Notes: generated by a model from the letters alone, not told the origin. DNA of 64,000 nt from an uncultured Opitutales bacterium (GCA_938075565.1 CALJGU010000050.1:1-64000), one strand, 5' to 3'. Numbered from the stretch's first letter, positions 42,430 through 53,041 are shown. A program made the numbers and translations.

Positions 42430-42655
42430 AGGATCCGGAGGTCTCACGGAGTCAAGGTGTCGAGCTTGCCGACCGATAGGCGAAGGCGCGCACTTCGGTG
42501 CGTAACTGAGCCGAGAGGGACAGCACACTCGGCACATTGGCCCGAAGGTGCGAGCAATCGTGAAGCAAAGAATCTGAAATTGAATTTTGATTACCATCTT
42601 TCTAAATAAAATCCGCTATCCTTTGCTCGCACCTGCTGAGACCTTCGGATCATGC
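42430..42655. repeat. Palindrome-rich element with an apparently internally deleted inverted copy
   Basis: GATCCGGAGGTCTCACGG and AGGTGCGAGCAA about 95 bp apart on plus; both blocks adjacent on minus at about 42655-42620 (GATCCGAAGGTCTCAGC-AGGTGCGAGCAAA). Confidence 0.6.
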
Positions 42656-43675
42656 CCAGTCGAGGATGACTTTTCCCGACTGCCCCGTGTTCATGACCTC
42701 AAATCCTTTTTCAAAATCCGTATAATGAAAACGATGCGTAATGACCTGCTTGATGTCCAACCCGCTCTGAAGCATCACGGACATCTTGTACCAAGTCTCA
42801 TACATCTCGCGGCCGTAAATGCCTTTTATGGTGAGCATATTAAAGACAACGGTATTCCAATCGATAGCGAATGGTTTTGGGGGGATTCCGAGCATGGCGA
42901 TCTTCCCACCATGACACATGTTGTCTAGCATACCGTGAAAAGCAGTCTCGCTGCCGGACATTTCCAAACCGACATCAAATCCTTCGACCATCCCTAGGTG
43001 TTCCTGCACCTCTTTGAGACTCCGGTTCTGAACATTGACGGCCATCGTTACTCCCATCTGTCGTGCCAGATCGAGACGGTAATCATTTACGTCGGTAATC
43101 ACCACATAGCGCGCACCGGCATGCTTGGCTATAACCGCAGCCATGATACCGATAGGGCCTGCCCCAGTTACCAAGACATCCTCACCCAACACAGGGAACA
43201 TCAAAGCGGTGTGCGCAGCATTTCCGAATGGATCAAAGATGGCGGCCACCTCTGGATTCACTCCTTCGCGATGATGCCAAACATTGGTCATAGGAAGAGA
43301 AATGTACTCCGCAAATGCACCGGGGCGATTCACACCAATGCCTTGCGTTTCCGCACAAAGATGACGACGCCCTGCCAGGCAGTTGCGACATCGGCCACAA
43401 ACAACATGGCCTTCACCACTCACGATTTCGCCAGGATAGAAGTCGGTGACGTTCGCACCGGTCTCGATCACCTCCCCAACAAATTCATGCCCTACCGCCA
43501 TGGGAACAGGAATCGTAGCCTGTGCCCACTCATCCCAATTGTAAATGTGCAGGTCCGTTCCGCAGATACCCGTCTTGTGGACCTTGATGAGGACGTCATT
43601 TAAATCCACCTTGGGAGGATCGATATCATCCAACCATAAACCTGGTTTCGATTCTTTCTTTACTAAAGCCTTCAT
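42650..43675 (-). CDS. tdh: L-threonine 3-dehydrogenase
   Basis: '[69 protein letters not shown]'. Confidence 0.97.
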   Translation of the reverse strand: MKALVKKESKPGLWLDDIDPPKVDLNDVLIKVHKTGICGTDLHIYNWDEWAQATIPVPMAVGHEFVGEVIETGANVTDFYPGEIVSGEGHVVCGRCRNCLAGRRHLCAETQGIGVNRPGAFAEYISLPMTNVWHHREGVNPEVAAIFDPFGNAAHTALMFPVLGEDVLVTGAGPIGIMAAVIAKHAGARYVVITDVNDYRLDLARQMGVTMAVNVQNRSLKEVQEHLGMVEGFDVGLEMSGSETAFHGMLDNMCHGGKIAMLGIPPKPFAIDWNTVVFNMLTIKGIYGREMYETWYKMSVMLQSGLDIKQVITHRFHYTDFEKGFEVMNTGQSGKVILDWA

Positions 43676-43768
43676 GATTTGACTTGATTCTCAGGGAAAG
43701 TATTTCCACTATTTTGAACATATTTCCTACATACAGGATTCCATTATGCAAGAATTCTATCCATTATA

Positions 43769-44374
43769 ATGTCGGATACTAAAAAGAAAACAACTTCCAA
43801 GCCGTCACCCCATCCGGCGGAAGCCATTAACCGACACTTGGGTTCCCGCGTGAAGCAGCTGCGCTCCGACAAGGGCTGGTCATTGGAGACGCTGGCCAAC
43901 GCTAGCGGCGTCAGCAGAAGTATGCTAAGTCAAATCGAGCGGGAACAGGCCAACCCCACCCTGGCGGTGACTTTGCGCATCGCCCATGCCTTCGAACTCG
44001 ACCTAGGTGAGTTGATCAACATGCCCAATGCCAGCACTTCACTGAATGTCATTCGCGCCAATGACCGCACGTTTCACTACCGGTCAGACAAGAACTGCAA
44101 AATCCGAACTCTTTCCCCTCTCAATCTGGAAAAGGATGTGGAGTTCTATGAAGTACAACTGAAACGTGGTGGCGCACTCAGGAGCCAAGCTCACTTTGAA
44201 GGTACCCGCGAATTCCTGACCGTGGAGCAAGGCAAGGTTGAAGTCACCTCAGGCGAGGAAAGCGACATCTTAGAAAAAGGTGACTCTGCAAACTACCGAG
44301 CAGATATACCGCACGCTATCAGCAACAAAGCAAAATCGATTGCGACTTTGTTTCTAGTCGTGATCTACGCTTAA
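43769..44374 (+). CDS. XRE family regulator with C-terminal cupin domain
   Basis: 'LGSRVKQLRSDKGWSLETLANASGVSRSMLSQIEREQANPTLAVTLRIAHAF' HTH; C-terminal cupin. Confidence 0.92.
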   Translation: MSDTKKKTTSKPSPHPAEAINRHLGSRVKQLRSDKGWSLETLANASGVSRSMLSQIEREQANPTLAVTLRIAHAFELDLGELINMPNASTSLNVIRANDRTFHYRSDKNCKIRTLSPLNLEKDVEFYEVQLKRGGALRSQAHFEGTREFLTVEQGKVEVTSGEESDILEKGDSANYRADIPHAISNKAKSIATLFLVVIYA

Positions 44375-44383
44375 GATCCGGCT

Positions 44384-44875
44384 TCAAGAATCCCAGTCGT
44401 AGGGAATTTCCTCGAGGGCGCGCTTGTCAGATTCATCGGGATCGTGAGGTGAATCAATCAGATCCAGTAACATGTTGGTGCCTTCGGAAACTCCTTGGAA
44501 AGCAAGCCAAATGCCGGGCGGAATTGTCAGGCGTTGATAATTCTCCAAAGACATGTTGATTTCCCAAAACACGGGACCTGGTCCATCTCTATCGTCGCAA
44601 AGAACAAAACGAATCTCTCCATGTGGAACCAATAAATTCAGAGTAACCTTGCTGTGCCGACGCCAGGGCTTTTTTTCGCCCCCATGTACGGTCGAAAAGT
44701 AAACTTCACCAAATCCAACGAAGGTTTCATCGTCCGAACGCACACCATGCATGATGTTACCTTGAGCCCCTTCAATAACTTTTAAAGGCGTCAAAGTGAC
44801 GTCCGGAATTGGACAATGGTTGGATTGAGAGGCTGACATCAGACAACACTTACTCAGAAATCCACGAAAGCTCAC
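44384..44875 (-). CDS. dTDP-4-dehydrorhamnose 3,5-epimerase-like cupin protein
   Basis: 'HRRHSKVTLNLLVPHGEIRFVLCDDR...YQRLTIPPGIWLAFQGVSEGTNMLLDLIDSPHDPDESDK'-type layout; adjacent to rfbG. Confidence 0.72.
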   Translation of the reverse strand: MSFRGFLSKCCLMSASQSNHCPIPDVTLTPLKVIEGAQGNIMHGVRSDDETFVGFGEVYFSTVHGGEKKPWRRHSKVTLNLLVPHGEIRFVLCDDRDGPGPVFWEINMSLENYQRLTIPPGIWLAFQGVSEGTNMLLDLIDSPHDPDESDKRALEEIPYDWDS

Positions 44876-45980
44876 TAGCGAGTGCAGCTTCCATATATTC
44901 CTGGATTTGCTTTCGGCTTAATTCCAGAGTGGACTCCCCACTATTGGCATAAAAGTCACGGTACCAATCTACAGTGAATTTCACCATCTGGTCATAATTC
45001 AAACAGGCTTTCCAATGGAGCCCATGGAGCGCCTTGTCACAGCAAAGCTTCAAGAGACCTGCTTCATGTCCGGCATTGTTGGACTCAGAAACATCATCCC
45101 ACCGAACACCTTCCCAATGCACTCGCATGCTTTCGATAAGCTCACCCACCGTAACATTTTGAACCGCATCGGGACCAAAATTATAAGCCTCGCCGTGAAC
45201 GCTGGGTCCCAAGACAGGTTCTCCAGTTAGCTCAGCATGAAGTCGCTGCCCCAGAATTAAATAACCGCTCAATGGTTCGAGCACATGCTGCCAGGGCCGT
45301 GTGGCATGAGGACTGCGAATTTGCACCACCTCACCTTTTGACCAGGAACGAATACAATCTGGAACGATACGATCAGCTGCCCAATCGGCTCCACCAATTA
45401 CATTCCCAGCACGACCAATCCCCATACGGAGGCGATCTGTTTGCCCGACGAAAAAGGAATGAAAGTAACTTTTAATGATCAACTCAGCGGCACCTTTAGA
45501 ACCACTGTATGGATCTTTTCCCCCTAAGGCATCCGTCTCACGATAGCCATAGGTCCACTCAACATTGTCGTAGCATTTATCGCTGGTGATAAAGACAACC
45601 GTGCAAGGAAAGTCTGCAGTGCGAATAGTCTCAAGGATGCTCCCCGTTCCCATAACATTGACCTCGAAGGTCTTTAAAGGGTTCGCGTAGGACTCAGGAA
45701 CCAGAGGTTGAGCAGCCAAGTGAAAGATAAAATCGGGCCGAATCTCAGAGATCAGCTTGTTCACTGCCTGGTGATCTCGCACATCCAGGATATTGTGATT
45801 TATAATCCCGGGGAGCTCCGCCGTCTCAAAATGAGAGGGAATGGTCGGAATTTCATCGGATATACCGTGAACTTCAGCACCCATGGAATCAAGCCATAGA
45901 CTCAGCCACGAGCCTTTGAAACCGGTATGCCCAGTCACTAAAACTTTTTTATCTTTATAGGTATTCTTAAACGGAATCAT
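44850..45980 (-). CDS. rfbG: CDP-glucose 4,6-dehydratase
   Basis: 'KVLVTGHTGFKGSWLSLWLDSMGAEVHGIS', 'HLAAQPLVPESYANPLKTFEVNVMGTG', 'TSDKCYDNVEWTYGYRETDALGGKDPYSGSKGAAELI'. Confidence 0.93.
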   Translation of the reverse strand: MIPFKNTYKDKKVLVTGHTGFKGSWLSLWLDSMGAEVHGISDEIPTIPSHFETAELPGIINHNILDVRDHQAVNKLISEIRPDFIFHLAAQPLVPESYANPLKTFEVNVMGTGSILETIRTADFPCTVVFITSDKCYDNVEWTYGYRETDALGGKDPYSGSKGAAELIIKSYFHSFFVGQTDRLRMGIGRAGNVIGGADWAADRIVPDCIRSWSKGEVVQIRSPHATRPWQHVLEPLSGYLILGQRLHAELTGEPVLGPSVHGEAYNFGPDAVQNVTVGELIESMRVHWEGVRWDDVSESNNAGHEAGLLKLCCDKALHGLHWKACLNYDQMVKFTVDWYRDFYANSGESTLELSRKQIQEYMEAALASELSWISE

Positions 45981-46179
45981 GAAAAAGGATGAGATGAGAG
46001 CTTGTGGGACATTCGAATAGCACGATAACCCAAAACGCGGAGAATTCTGTCGTTTCGCCCCCACAAATCAAGATATAGATGCGATAGTTTCGAGGTTTTA
46101 ACTTAACATTAACCGGAACAGCACACTAGTTTGGAAGGCAAGCTAACAATATACACAGAATCCCTAACACCTATACCCC

Positions 46180-47445
46180 ATGAATGCTGACAATCCATCC
46201 AACTCGATGACCCGCCGCGAGGCTATGAAATTCCTGGGCCTTGGAGCGACTGGCCTGGCGCTCGGAAGTCACTCATCCAAGGCACAAAGCTTCGCTAAAA
46301 ATGAAACGATGAATTTCGGGCTGATTGGCTGTGGAGGGCGCATGCGGCGACTGATCGGCGGTTTAGAAAAAAATCCCGGCACCCGAATCACGTCCGTTTG
46401 CGATGTATATGACGACTTTTTAAACTCTACTCATGTGTTAGTCGGAGGTCGCGAGAGGGAAATTCAGAAAACGACCCGTTATGAAGAGGTGTTGGCGCGA
46501 AAAGATATCGACGCGGTCATCGTAGCTACCCCAGACCATTGGCACGCCCCCATTACCATCGATGCGGTGGAAGCTGGCAAAGATGTCTATGTGGAAAAAC
46601 CAGTCACCCATAAACTTGAAGAAGGCCATCAACTCATTGAGGCCGTAAAACGCAGCGGAAAGAAAGTCCAGGTCGGCGCACAACAAAGAACAATGCCTCA
46701 CCTGGTCGTGCTGAAACAAAAACTCGATTCCGGCGAAATCAACCCCGGTAAAGTGACACGGGTACATATGCAATGGTGTCGCAATACGGGTCCCTTCGGC
46801 GGAGATCCCAGATATAGGATCACAGAGGATCAGGTAGACTGGAAACGATTCCTCGGAAATGCTCCTGACCAACCTTTCGATCCACTCCGCATGAGAAACT
46901 GGCGCTGGATCTGGGACTTTGGAAATGGCCCATTGGGAGACCTGATGGTGCATTGGCTGGATGCGACCAATTGGTTGTTGGATTTACCTATGCCGAGCCA
47001 GGTCATAATGTCTGGCGGGAAGTACCATCGCAAAGGCAGCTTTGAAACACCCGACATCACCAACTGCATCATGGAATACCCAAAACTTGACCTGCAGATG
47101 GACTATGTTAGCTCTTGGAGCAACAACCATCAAAAAGCCTGTACCGTTATTATGGGTACAGATGCAACTATCTACTTTGATCGGAACCTCTACCAAGTCA
47201 TTCCGCAGCGACCCGGCAACGAACCGGTTGCTCAGGTCAGCGAATCCATGGTGGCAAGTGCAGGGCCGTTAGGGTCTGATCACGCAGTCGACTTCGATGC
47301 CCAAGAATTTCACATAGCTGACTGGTTGGATGCGATCAAGAATGACCGGCAGCCAGTCGATGATGTCGAAGCGGGCGTTCAAGCAGCCGCGATCTGCCAA
47401 TACGGGAATCTTTCTTACCGCGAGAAACGCTTTGTCCAAATTTAA
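46180..47445 (+). CDS. Gfo/Idh/MocA family oxidoreductase
   Basis: Tat-like leader 'TRREAMKFLGLGATG'; 'NFGLIGCGGRMRRL', 'DAVIVATPDHWHAPITIDAVEAGKDVYVEKPVTH'. Confidence 0.94.
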   Translation: MNADNPSNSMTRREAMKFLGLGATGLALGSHSSKAQSFAKNETMNFGLIGCGGRMRRLIGGLEKNPGTRITSVCDVYDDFLNSTHVLVGGREREIQKTTRYEEVLARKDIDAVIVATPDHWHAPITIDAVEAGKDVYVEKPVTHKLEEGHQLIEAVKRSGKKVQVGAQQRTMPHLVVLKQKLDSGEINPGKVTRVHMQWCRNTGPFGGDPRYRITEDQVDWKRFLGNAPDQPFDPLRMRNWRWIWDFGNGPLGDLMVHWLDATNWLLDLPMPSQVIMSGGKYHRKGSFETPDITNCIMEYPKLDLQMDYVSSWSNNHQKACTVIMGTDATIYFDRNLYQVIPQRPGNEPVAQVSESMVASAGPLGSDHAVDFDAQEFHIADWLDAIKNDRQPVDDVEAGVQAAAICQYGNLSYREKRFVQI

Positions 47446-47475
47446 TTTCAATCCCACACACCTACTCTAAGAAAT

Positions 47476-49146
47476 ATGTATCCCTTAAAAAAAACAGGAA
47501 TACTCACTGCCCTGGTATCGTTCCTCATAAGCATTCACTCCTTTGCCGCTGAAAGACCCAATATTCTGATTATCATGTCGGATGATATGGGTTTCTCAGA
47601 TCCAGGGTTTCAGGGGAGCGAGATTGAGACTCCTAATCTGGATCGTCTCGCGAACAATGGCCTGACCTTCACCAATTTCTATAACTGTGCCCGCTGTGGC
47701 CCTACCAGGGCGAGTATATCAACTGGGCTCTATAGCCATCAGGTTGGCTGCTATGAGCTCGAACCGGTAGAACCAGGCAATAATGCATACATATCGGAAG
47801 TACTTGGTGATAGTGGTTACGCTACTTATATGTCGGGGAAATGGCACCTGGGAAATACCCCCGACAAGCTGCCTCCAGCTAGAGGTTACGACCACTCCTA
47901 TGCTTACGAAGGTTGCTGCGGGAGTTTCTGGGATCCGGAAATCTACATCCTGGAATCTCCAGAGCTTGAGCCCATTGATTACACGGTTGAGCCCTTTCAC
48001 GCCACCGATGCGACGACTGATCATGGCGTGCGTTTCCTTAAACACCATGAAGAGAACGAGAAAGACAGTCCCTTCTTCCTCTACCTGGCCTATCAAGCCC
48101 CACACTTTCCCCTGCATGCACCCAAAGAACTTATAGATAAATATATTCCAATTTACGAAAAAGGCTGGGATGAAGTTCGAAAGGAACGCTGGGAAAAGAT
48201 GCAAAGACTGGGATTGTTCGCCAACATCAAGGAACTGCCACCGACTTCCGATGCTCCACCCTGGCACGACGAGTTTGCCGATCCGGCAAAACTAAGTGCG
48301 TGGGATTCACTCACTGATACGCAACGGGGAGACCAAGTCCGCCGCATGGCCATCTTTGCTGCTATGATGGAGCAAATGGATCAGGGCATCGGACGAATAG
48401 TCGATCAGTTAAAGGACATGGGGCAGTTGGATAACACACTCATCTTTTTCCTCTCAGATAACGGAGCAAACTACGAAGGTGGACCCTTTGGTGCAGATGG
48501 ACCTTTCAGCGGAGCTGACTTGGAGACCATGGGATCCAAAGACACGCGACACCATACCGGAGCCCATTGGGCCGCTGTCAGCAATACACCCTTTAAGCTC
48601 TACAAACACTTTAACCATGAAGGCGGTATCAACACGCCGATGGTTGTTCATTGGCCGGAAGGTCTTAAACGCAAAGGTGAACGTGAGACACAAAGAAGCC
48701 ACGTCATAGACATCATGGCCACCATCGTGGATGTCACTGGAGCAACGTACCCGAAGCAAAGATTAGGACATGACATCCTCCCAATGGAAGGCACCACCCT
48801 GATGCCAGCTTTGAGAGGAGGAGAACTGGCCGATCGAGTCATTTGCTTTGAGCATGAAGCCAATCGAGCCATTTTCAAAGATCAGTATAAACTGGTATCC
48901 AAAAACTTCACATCCACAGACGGCCAACCTCACCACGACTGGGAGTTATACGACATCGATAATGACCCACTCGAGCTTAACAACATCGCTTCCGACCACT
49001 ACTACGACATTGTCATTCCCATGGCTCGTGATTGGCATAACTGGGCATCCAGAACAGATGCCATTGTCGGCTACGAACGCTGGATGCTTAAACTACAATA
49101 CTATTGGCGGACCGGTCTTCGGACTTACCTCAATGACGAGTTTTAA
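47476..49146 (+). CDS. Sulfatase (arylsulfatase-like) with CGPTR motif
   Basis: 'RPNILIIMSDDMGFSDPGFQGSEIETPNLDRLA', 'CARCGPTRASISTG'. Confidence 0.95.
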   Translation: MYPLKKTGILTALVSFLISIHSFAAERPNILIIMSDDMGFSDPGFQGSEIETPNLDRLANNGLTFTNFYNCARCGPTRASISTGLYSHQVGCYELEPVEPGNNAYISEVLGDSGYATYMSGKWHLGNTPDKLPPARGYDHSYAYEGCCGSFWDPEIYILESPELEPIDYTVEPFHATDATTDHGVRFLKHHEENEKDSPFFLYLAYQAPHFPLHAPKELIDKYIPIYEKGWDEVRKERWEKMQRLGLFANIKELPPTSDAPPWHDEFADPAKLSAWDSLTDTQRGDQVRRMAIFAAMMEQMDQGIGRIVDQLKDMGQLDNTLIFFLSDNGANYEGGPFGADGPFSGADLETMGSKDTRHHTGAHWAAVSNTPFKLYKHFNHEGGINTPMVVHWPEGLKRKGERETQRSHVIDIMATIVDVTGATYPKQRLGHDILPMEGTTLMPALRGGELADRVICFEHEANRAIFKDQYKLVSKNFTSTDGQPHHDWELYDIDNDPLELNNIASDHYYDIVIPMARDWHNWASRTDAIVGYERWMLKLQYYWRTGLRTYLNDEF

Positions 49147-49164
49147 ACTTCACGCTTCAAATAA

Positions 49165-49236
49165 CTGTAGGAGCAATTTTAATCGGACCCAATACAATCA
49201 GGTTTCAACGGGTCGCGATTAAAATTGCTCCTACAG
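49165..49236. repeat. REP-like inverted pair, family A
   Basis: Perfect 21-bp arms CTGTAGGAGCAATTTTAATCG at 49165-49185 and 49216-49236. Confidence 0.95.
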
Positions 49237-49298
49237 AAGACAGGCTTGTATATTGTATCAGACTTAACAGTACAAGGCACAGAACTACATTTCACTTC

Positions 49299-50279
49299 AT
49301 GACCAAATCGATTCACGCAATCCTCCTAATCCTGCTACCTTTCCTTATCGGGTGTAAGCCTTCCGATCCTAATGCTGCTGCCGCCAGCTACCCAAGCAAG
49401 AGCATCACGGTAATTTGCCCTTGGGCTGCCGGAGGGGGAACGGATCGCCTTTCCCGCTTTATTGCAGACCAGCTTCAGTCGGAGCTAGGGAAACCCGGTG
49501 TTGTGATAAATAGAACCGGTGGAAGCGGTGCGGTGGGGCACTCAGCCGGAGCCCTGGCCAAGCCTGATGGTCATACAATCACCATGATTACTTTTGAGCT
49601 GAGCACCATGCACTGGATGGGCATTTCAGATCTAACCTGGGAGGACTATGAACCGGTACTTCAGATGAATGCAGATGCGGCAGCGATTATTGTCCGAGCA
49701 GACGCTCCCTGGAAAAACCTTAATGAGTTTCTCGCAGCGGCTAAGGCCGACCCCGGAAAACTTACCATGTCAGGAACATCAACCGGGGGAGCTTGGGACT
49801 TAGCTCGCGCAGGTTTCCAGTTGGAAGCCGATGTTCCGGTAGAAGCCATTCGCTGGATTCCAACCAAGGGATCTGCACCTTCTATAGTCGAGTTACTGGG
49901 AGGTCATATCGACGCTGTTTGCTGTAGTGTCCCAGAAGCCATTTCTCAAATTGAAGCGGGCCAGCTTAGAACTTTGGCTGTTATGTCAGAAGATCGGCTA
50001 CTTGACTACCCAGACATGCCAACAGCTAAGGAGTCGGGCATTAATTGGGTGGCTGTCGGATGGCGCGGACTCGCTGTTCCCAAAGGGACCCCCGAACCCA
50101 TCTTGCAAACTATCCGGGAAGCTTGCGAAAGGATTATTACTTCACCCGAGTATGACGATTTCATGAAAAAGAACGGCTTTTCAACCGAGATCAGAACCGG
50201 AGATGCGTTCTCTCAATTTCTGGCCGACCAGGATAGTCAATGGAAGACGGTGATCGAAGCCGCAGGTTATGCCAAATAA
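49299..50279 (+). CDS. tctC: Tripartite tricarboxylate transporter substrate-binding protein
   Basis: 'YPSKSITVICPWAAGGGTDRLSRFIADQLQSELGKPGVVINRTGGSGAVGHS'. Confidence 0.93.
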   Translation: MTKSIHAILLILLPFLIGCKPSDPNAAAASYPSKSITVICPWAAGGGTDRLSRFIADQLQSELGKPGVVINRTGGSGAVGHSAGALAKPDGHTITMITFELSTMHWMGISDLTWEDYEPVLQMNADAAAIIVRADAPWKNLNEFLAAAKADPGKLTMSGTSTGGAWDLARAGFQLEADVPVEAIRWIPTKGSAPSIVELLGGHIDAVCCSVPEAISQIEAGQLRTLAVMSEDRLLDYPDMPTAKESGINWVAVGWRGLAVPKGTPEPILQTIREACERIITSPEYDDFMKKNGFSTEIRTGDAFSQFLADQDSQWKTVIEAAGYAK

Positions 50280-50745
50280 AGGAAAGCAACAAAACAGTGG
50301 CGATCTCTGGCTAGGCCTTTTCTTTATTTGTGTAACATTGGCTGTGCTCGTATTATCGAGCTCCATTAAATCTATAGGTCTAGGCAATAATTTTGATCCA
50401 GGGCCCAAGGCATTTCCTATTGGATTATCTCTCCTTCTAGCCGCAGGGGGAGTTTTCGAATTTATCAGAAGAAATCCGGCTCGACTCAGAGAGGAGCCGG
50501 TAAGAGGCGAAGCAAAATCGGTCCTGCTCCTCTTAGCTGCATTTGCCGTTTACGTGATACTGCTACCTTGGTTGGGATTCGCCATCAGCACTTTGATAAT
50601 GGCCACAACGATGATGATGATACTTGGAAATCCTTGGTGGAGTGCCCTTTCATTATCCCTCGTACTCTTAACAATCATCTACATTCTTTTCGTACTATTT
50701 TTCCGGGTACATTTACCAAGTGGCGTATTTGGAATGCCTTTCTGA
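50269..50745 (+). CDS. tctB: Tripartite tricarboxylate transporter TctB family protein
   Basis: 158 aa, four TM segments, between tctC and tctA. Confidence 0.85.
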   Translation: MPNKGKQQNSGDLWLGLFFICVTLAVLVLSSSIKSIGLGNNFDPGPKAFPIGLSLLLAAGGVFEFIRRNPARLREEPVRGEAKSVLLLLAAFAVYVILLPWLGFAISTLIMATTMMMILGNPWWSALSLSLVLLTIIYILFVLFFRVHLPSGVFGMPF

Positions 50746-52235
50746 TGTCTGTGCTATCTGAGCTTTTTCAACTGCACGTATTGCTTCCCTGGCTATTGGG
50801 GATGCTATTCGGAATATTTGTCGGAGCAACACCCGGACTGACAGCAACCATGGCCGTGGCATTGATCGTGCCCGTTAGCTTTTACATGCCGGATCCCAAC
50901 ACCGGACTGGCAATGATAATCGGAGTCAGCTTTACCGCCATATTCGCAGGGGACATACCGGCCACCTACTTGCGCATCCCTGGGACTCCAGCATCCGCTG
51001 CTGCTACGCTTGATGGCCATCAACTGGCCAAACAAGGGCGAGGCCGATTTGCACTGCTCATAGATTTATTCTGCTCGAGCATAGGTGGTCTGGTTGGCGT
51101 CACACTTCTGATTCTTATTGCCCCCCAACTGGCGCGCTTTGCACTCAAGTTTTCAAACTTTGAGTATTTCTGGCTAGCCATCTTTGGACTTAGCATGAGT
51201 GCAGTTGTTAGTAGCGGAAACACCCGAAGGGGTCTGCTGGCGGCCGCATTCGGCATGCTCCTCGCAACCATTGGGCTGGATGTGGTCAGCGGGGCACAGC
51301 GCTTTACCTTTAGTAACCCCGAACTCATGGGCGGACTCGGATTTATTCCGGTCATGATTGGTTTGTTTGGGGTATCAGAAGTTATTCGAAGCGTCCTGTC
51401 TGGATTCAAAGCTGAAGACTCCAACACTACCAACTCAGACAAGGGCGATTCGGCTCTTCATTCTCTGGTCGCTATCTGGAAACACAAATTCACCGTAATC
51501 AAATCCTCTATGGCTGGAACCATCATTGGAGCTCTTCCAGGAGCGGGGGCAGATATAGCAGCCTGGGCTGCCTATGGCTTGGAACAACGGACTTCGAAAA
51601 AGGGAGCTAATTTTGGCAAAGGTGAAGTTGCGGGCGTGGTAGCTCCTACAAGCGCAAACAACGCTGCCGTAAGCGGCGCCTGGATTCCGGCATTGGTATT
51701 TGGCATTCCCGGTGATGCCGTAACCGCCATCGTTCTTGGTGCATTGATGATGTACGAGATCAAACCTGGGCCACTGATCTTCGAACAGAATCCAGAGCAG
51801 ATAAATGCCATCTTCCTAATCGCGCTAATCACCCAGTTGCTGCTTATACCTTGCGGTTACTTAGGCCTAAAGACCTTTGGCTGGTTGCTCAAACTGCCAC
51901 GCAGTATGATAATGGTAGCAGTATTGGTCTTTTCGGTCGTCGGGTCATTCTCACTGAGAAACAGCATCTTCGACGTCTACGTAATGGCTATATTTGGCTT
52001 AGTCGGGTATTTTCTAGAAGCCAAGCGAGTCCCGTTGGCTCCCCTCATACTGGGCCTCATACTGGGTCCCATGGTGGAAGAGAATTTCAGAACCGGGCTC
52101 ATAAAGTCCGAAGGCAGCTTGCTCCCCTTTCTTAATCGCCCTATCTGCGCATTTCTGGTCCTGCTGCTTATAGTGGCCTTCATCAGCCCTCTCCTATTGA
52201 AGAGAATCCGCCGAAAACCAGCAAAACTGGTATAA
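50745..52235 (+). CDS. tctA: Tripartite tricarboxylate transporter permease
   Basis: 'GMLFGIFVGATPGLTATMAVALIVPVSFYMPDPNTGLAMIIG', 'GALPGAGADIAAWAAYGLEQRTSK'; TGATG overlap with tctB. Confidence 0.94.
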   Translation: MSVLSELFQLHVLLPWLLGMLFGIFVGATPGLTATMAVALIVPVSFYMPDPNTGLAMIIGVSFTAIFAGDIPATYLRIPGTPASAAATLDGHQLAKQGRGRFALLIDLFCSSIGGLVGVTLLILIAPQLARFALKFSNFEYFWLAIFGLSMSAVVSSGNTRRGLLAAAFGMLLATIGLDVVSGAQRFTFSNPELMGGLGFIPVMIGLFGVSEVIRSVLSGFKAEDSNTTNSDKGDSALHSLVAIWKHKFTVIKSSMAGTIIGALPGAGADIAAWAAYGLEQRTSKKGANFGKGEVAGVVAPTSANNAAVSGAWIPALVFGIPGDAVTAIVLGALMMYEIKPGPLIFEQNPEQINAIFLIALITQLLLIPCGYLGLKTFGWLLKLPRSMIMVAVLVFSVVGSFSLRNSIFDVYVMAIFGLVGYFLEAKRVPLAPLILGLILGPMVEENFRTGLIKSEGSLLPFLNRPICAFLVLLLIVAFISPLLLKRIRRKPAKLV

Positions 52236-53041
52236 CAACCGGACAGCCTCCTAAGAGTCAGGACATTCAGAATTGGCAATTTCTTCTGTTTACTTCATCG
52301 GAATCGCTAAGAACTGGGCCGTATCAGAGCATCGCAGTCCGGAAATATCTGCTATATTCTAGCCAAATGGGTCAGTTCAGCCAACGAACTGCCCCGAACC
52401 AATCACATCTGCCCCGAGGGTCCAGAGCTTCAACCTTTCCCGCATTCCAAACATACAATTCCTAAATAGTCCCACACCTAGGCTCTAGAAGCCCAGGAAT
52501 GCCAATATTTTGGCCGTTTTAGCCATTGAGATGGATCCACCAAGCAATTGGACAAATATTCAAGTTTTTCAAAATCAAGATCAGTATAATAGCCGGTCAT
52601 TCAAAATACCAAAGACCCCATCGTAGAGGATATCGCGATTTCACCTCATAATCATAGGGATAACGCCCATTAATACTCAATTCCAGCTAAAAAATACTCT
52701 TTGACAGACCCCCGTAACACCATAAAACGTATCTTTTCTCTATAGAACACACTATCTGAACTTCTACGAACTCCAATCATCTCCGGGCTCGCTTATTTAC
52801 CGGAGTGAGAGTTCAAACTGCTCAACTAAACAAACTACCATTGGACAAAGACTGCTCATTGTTGTCAGAGACTTGGCTCGATTCCGAATCCCGTAAGATT
52901 GGACGTAATCAAATGGACAGCCGTTACAGAACTTTCGGACAGCTAGCAGCATTGGCTACACATCCCAGGTAAATACTTTCTAAACTTGATATTCGTTCAC
53001 GTAAAGTGGCGGATAATTCTTAGACTAAAACATAACCCACT

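Noticed and set aside
42310-42597. Minus-strand 95-aa ORF
   Set aside because: No recognisable domain, overlaps palindromic repeats, Cys/Arg-rich translation typical of chance ORFs.
52236-53041. Possible gene remnant ('WLDSESRKIGRNQMDSRYRTFGQLAALATHPR') upstream of the TonB-dependent receptor
   Set aside because: Only about 70 open codons, no convincing start or family recognised; may be a chance ORF.
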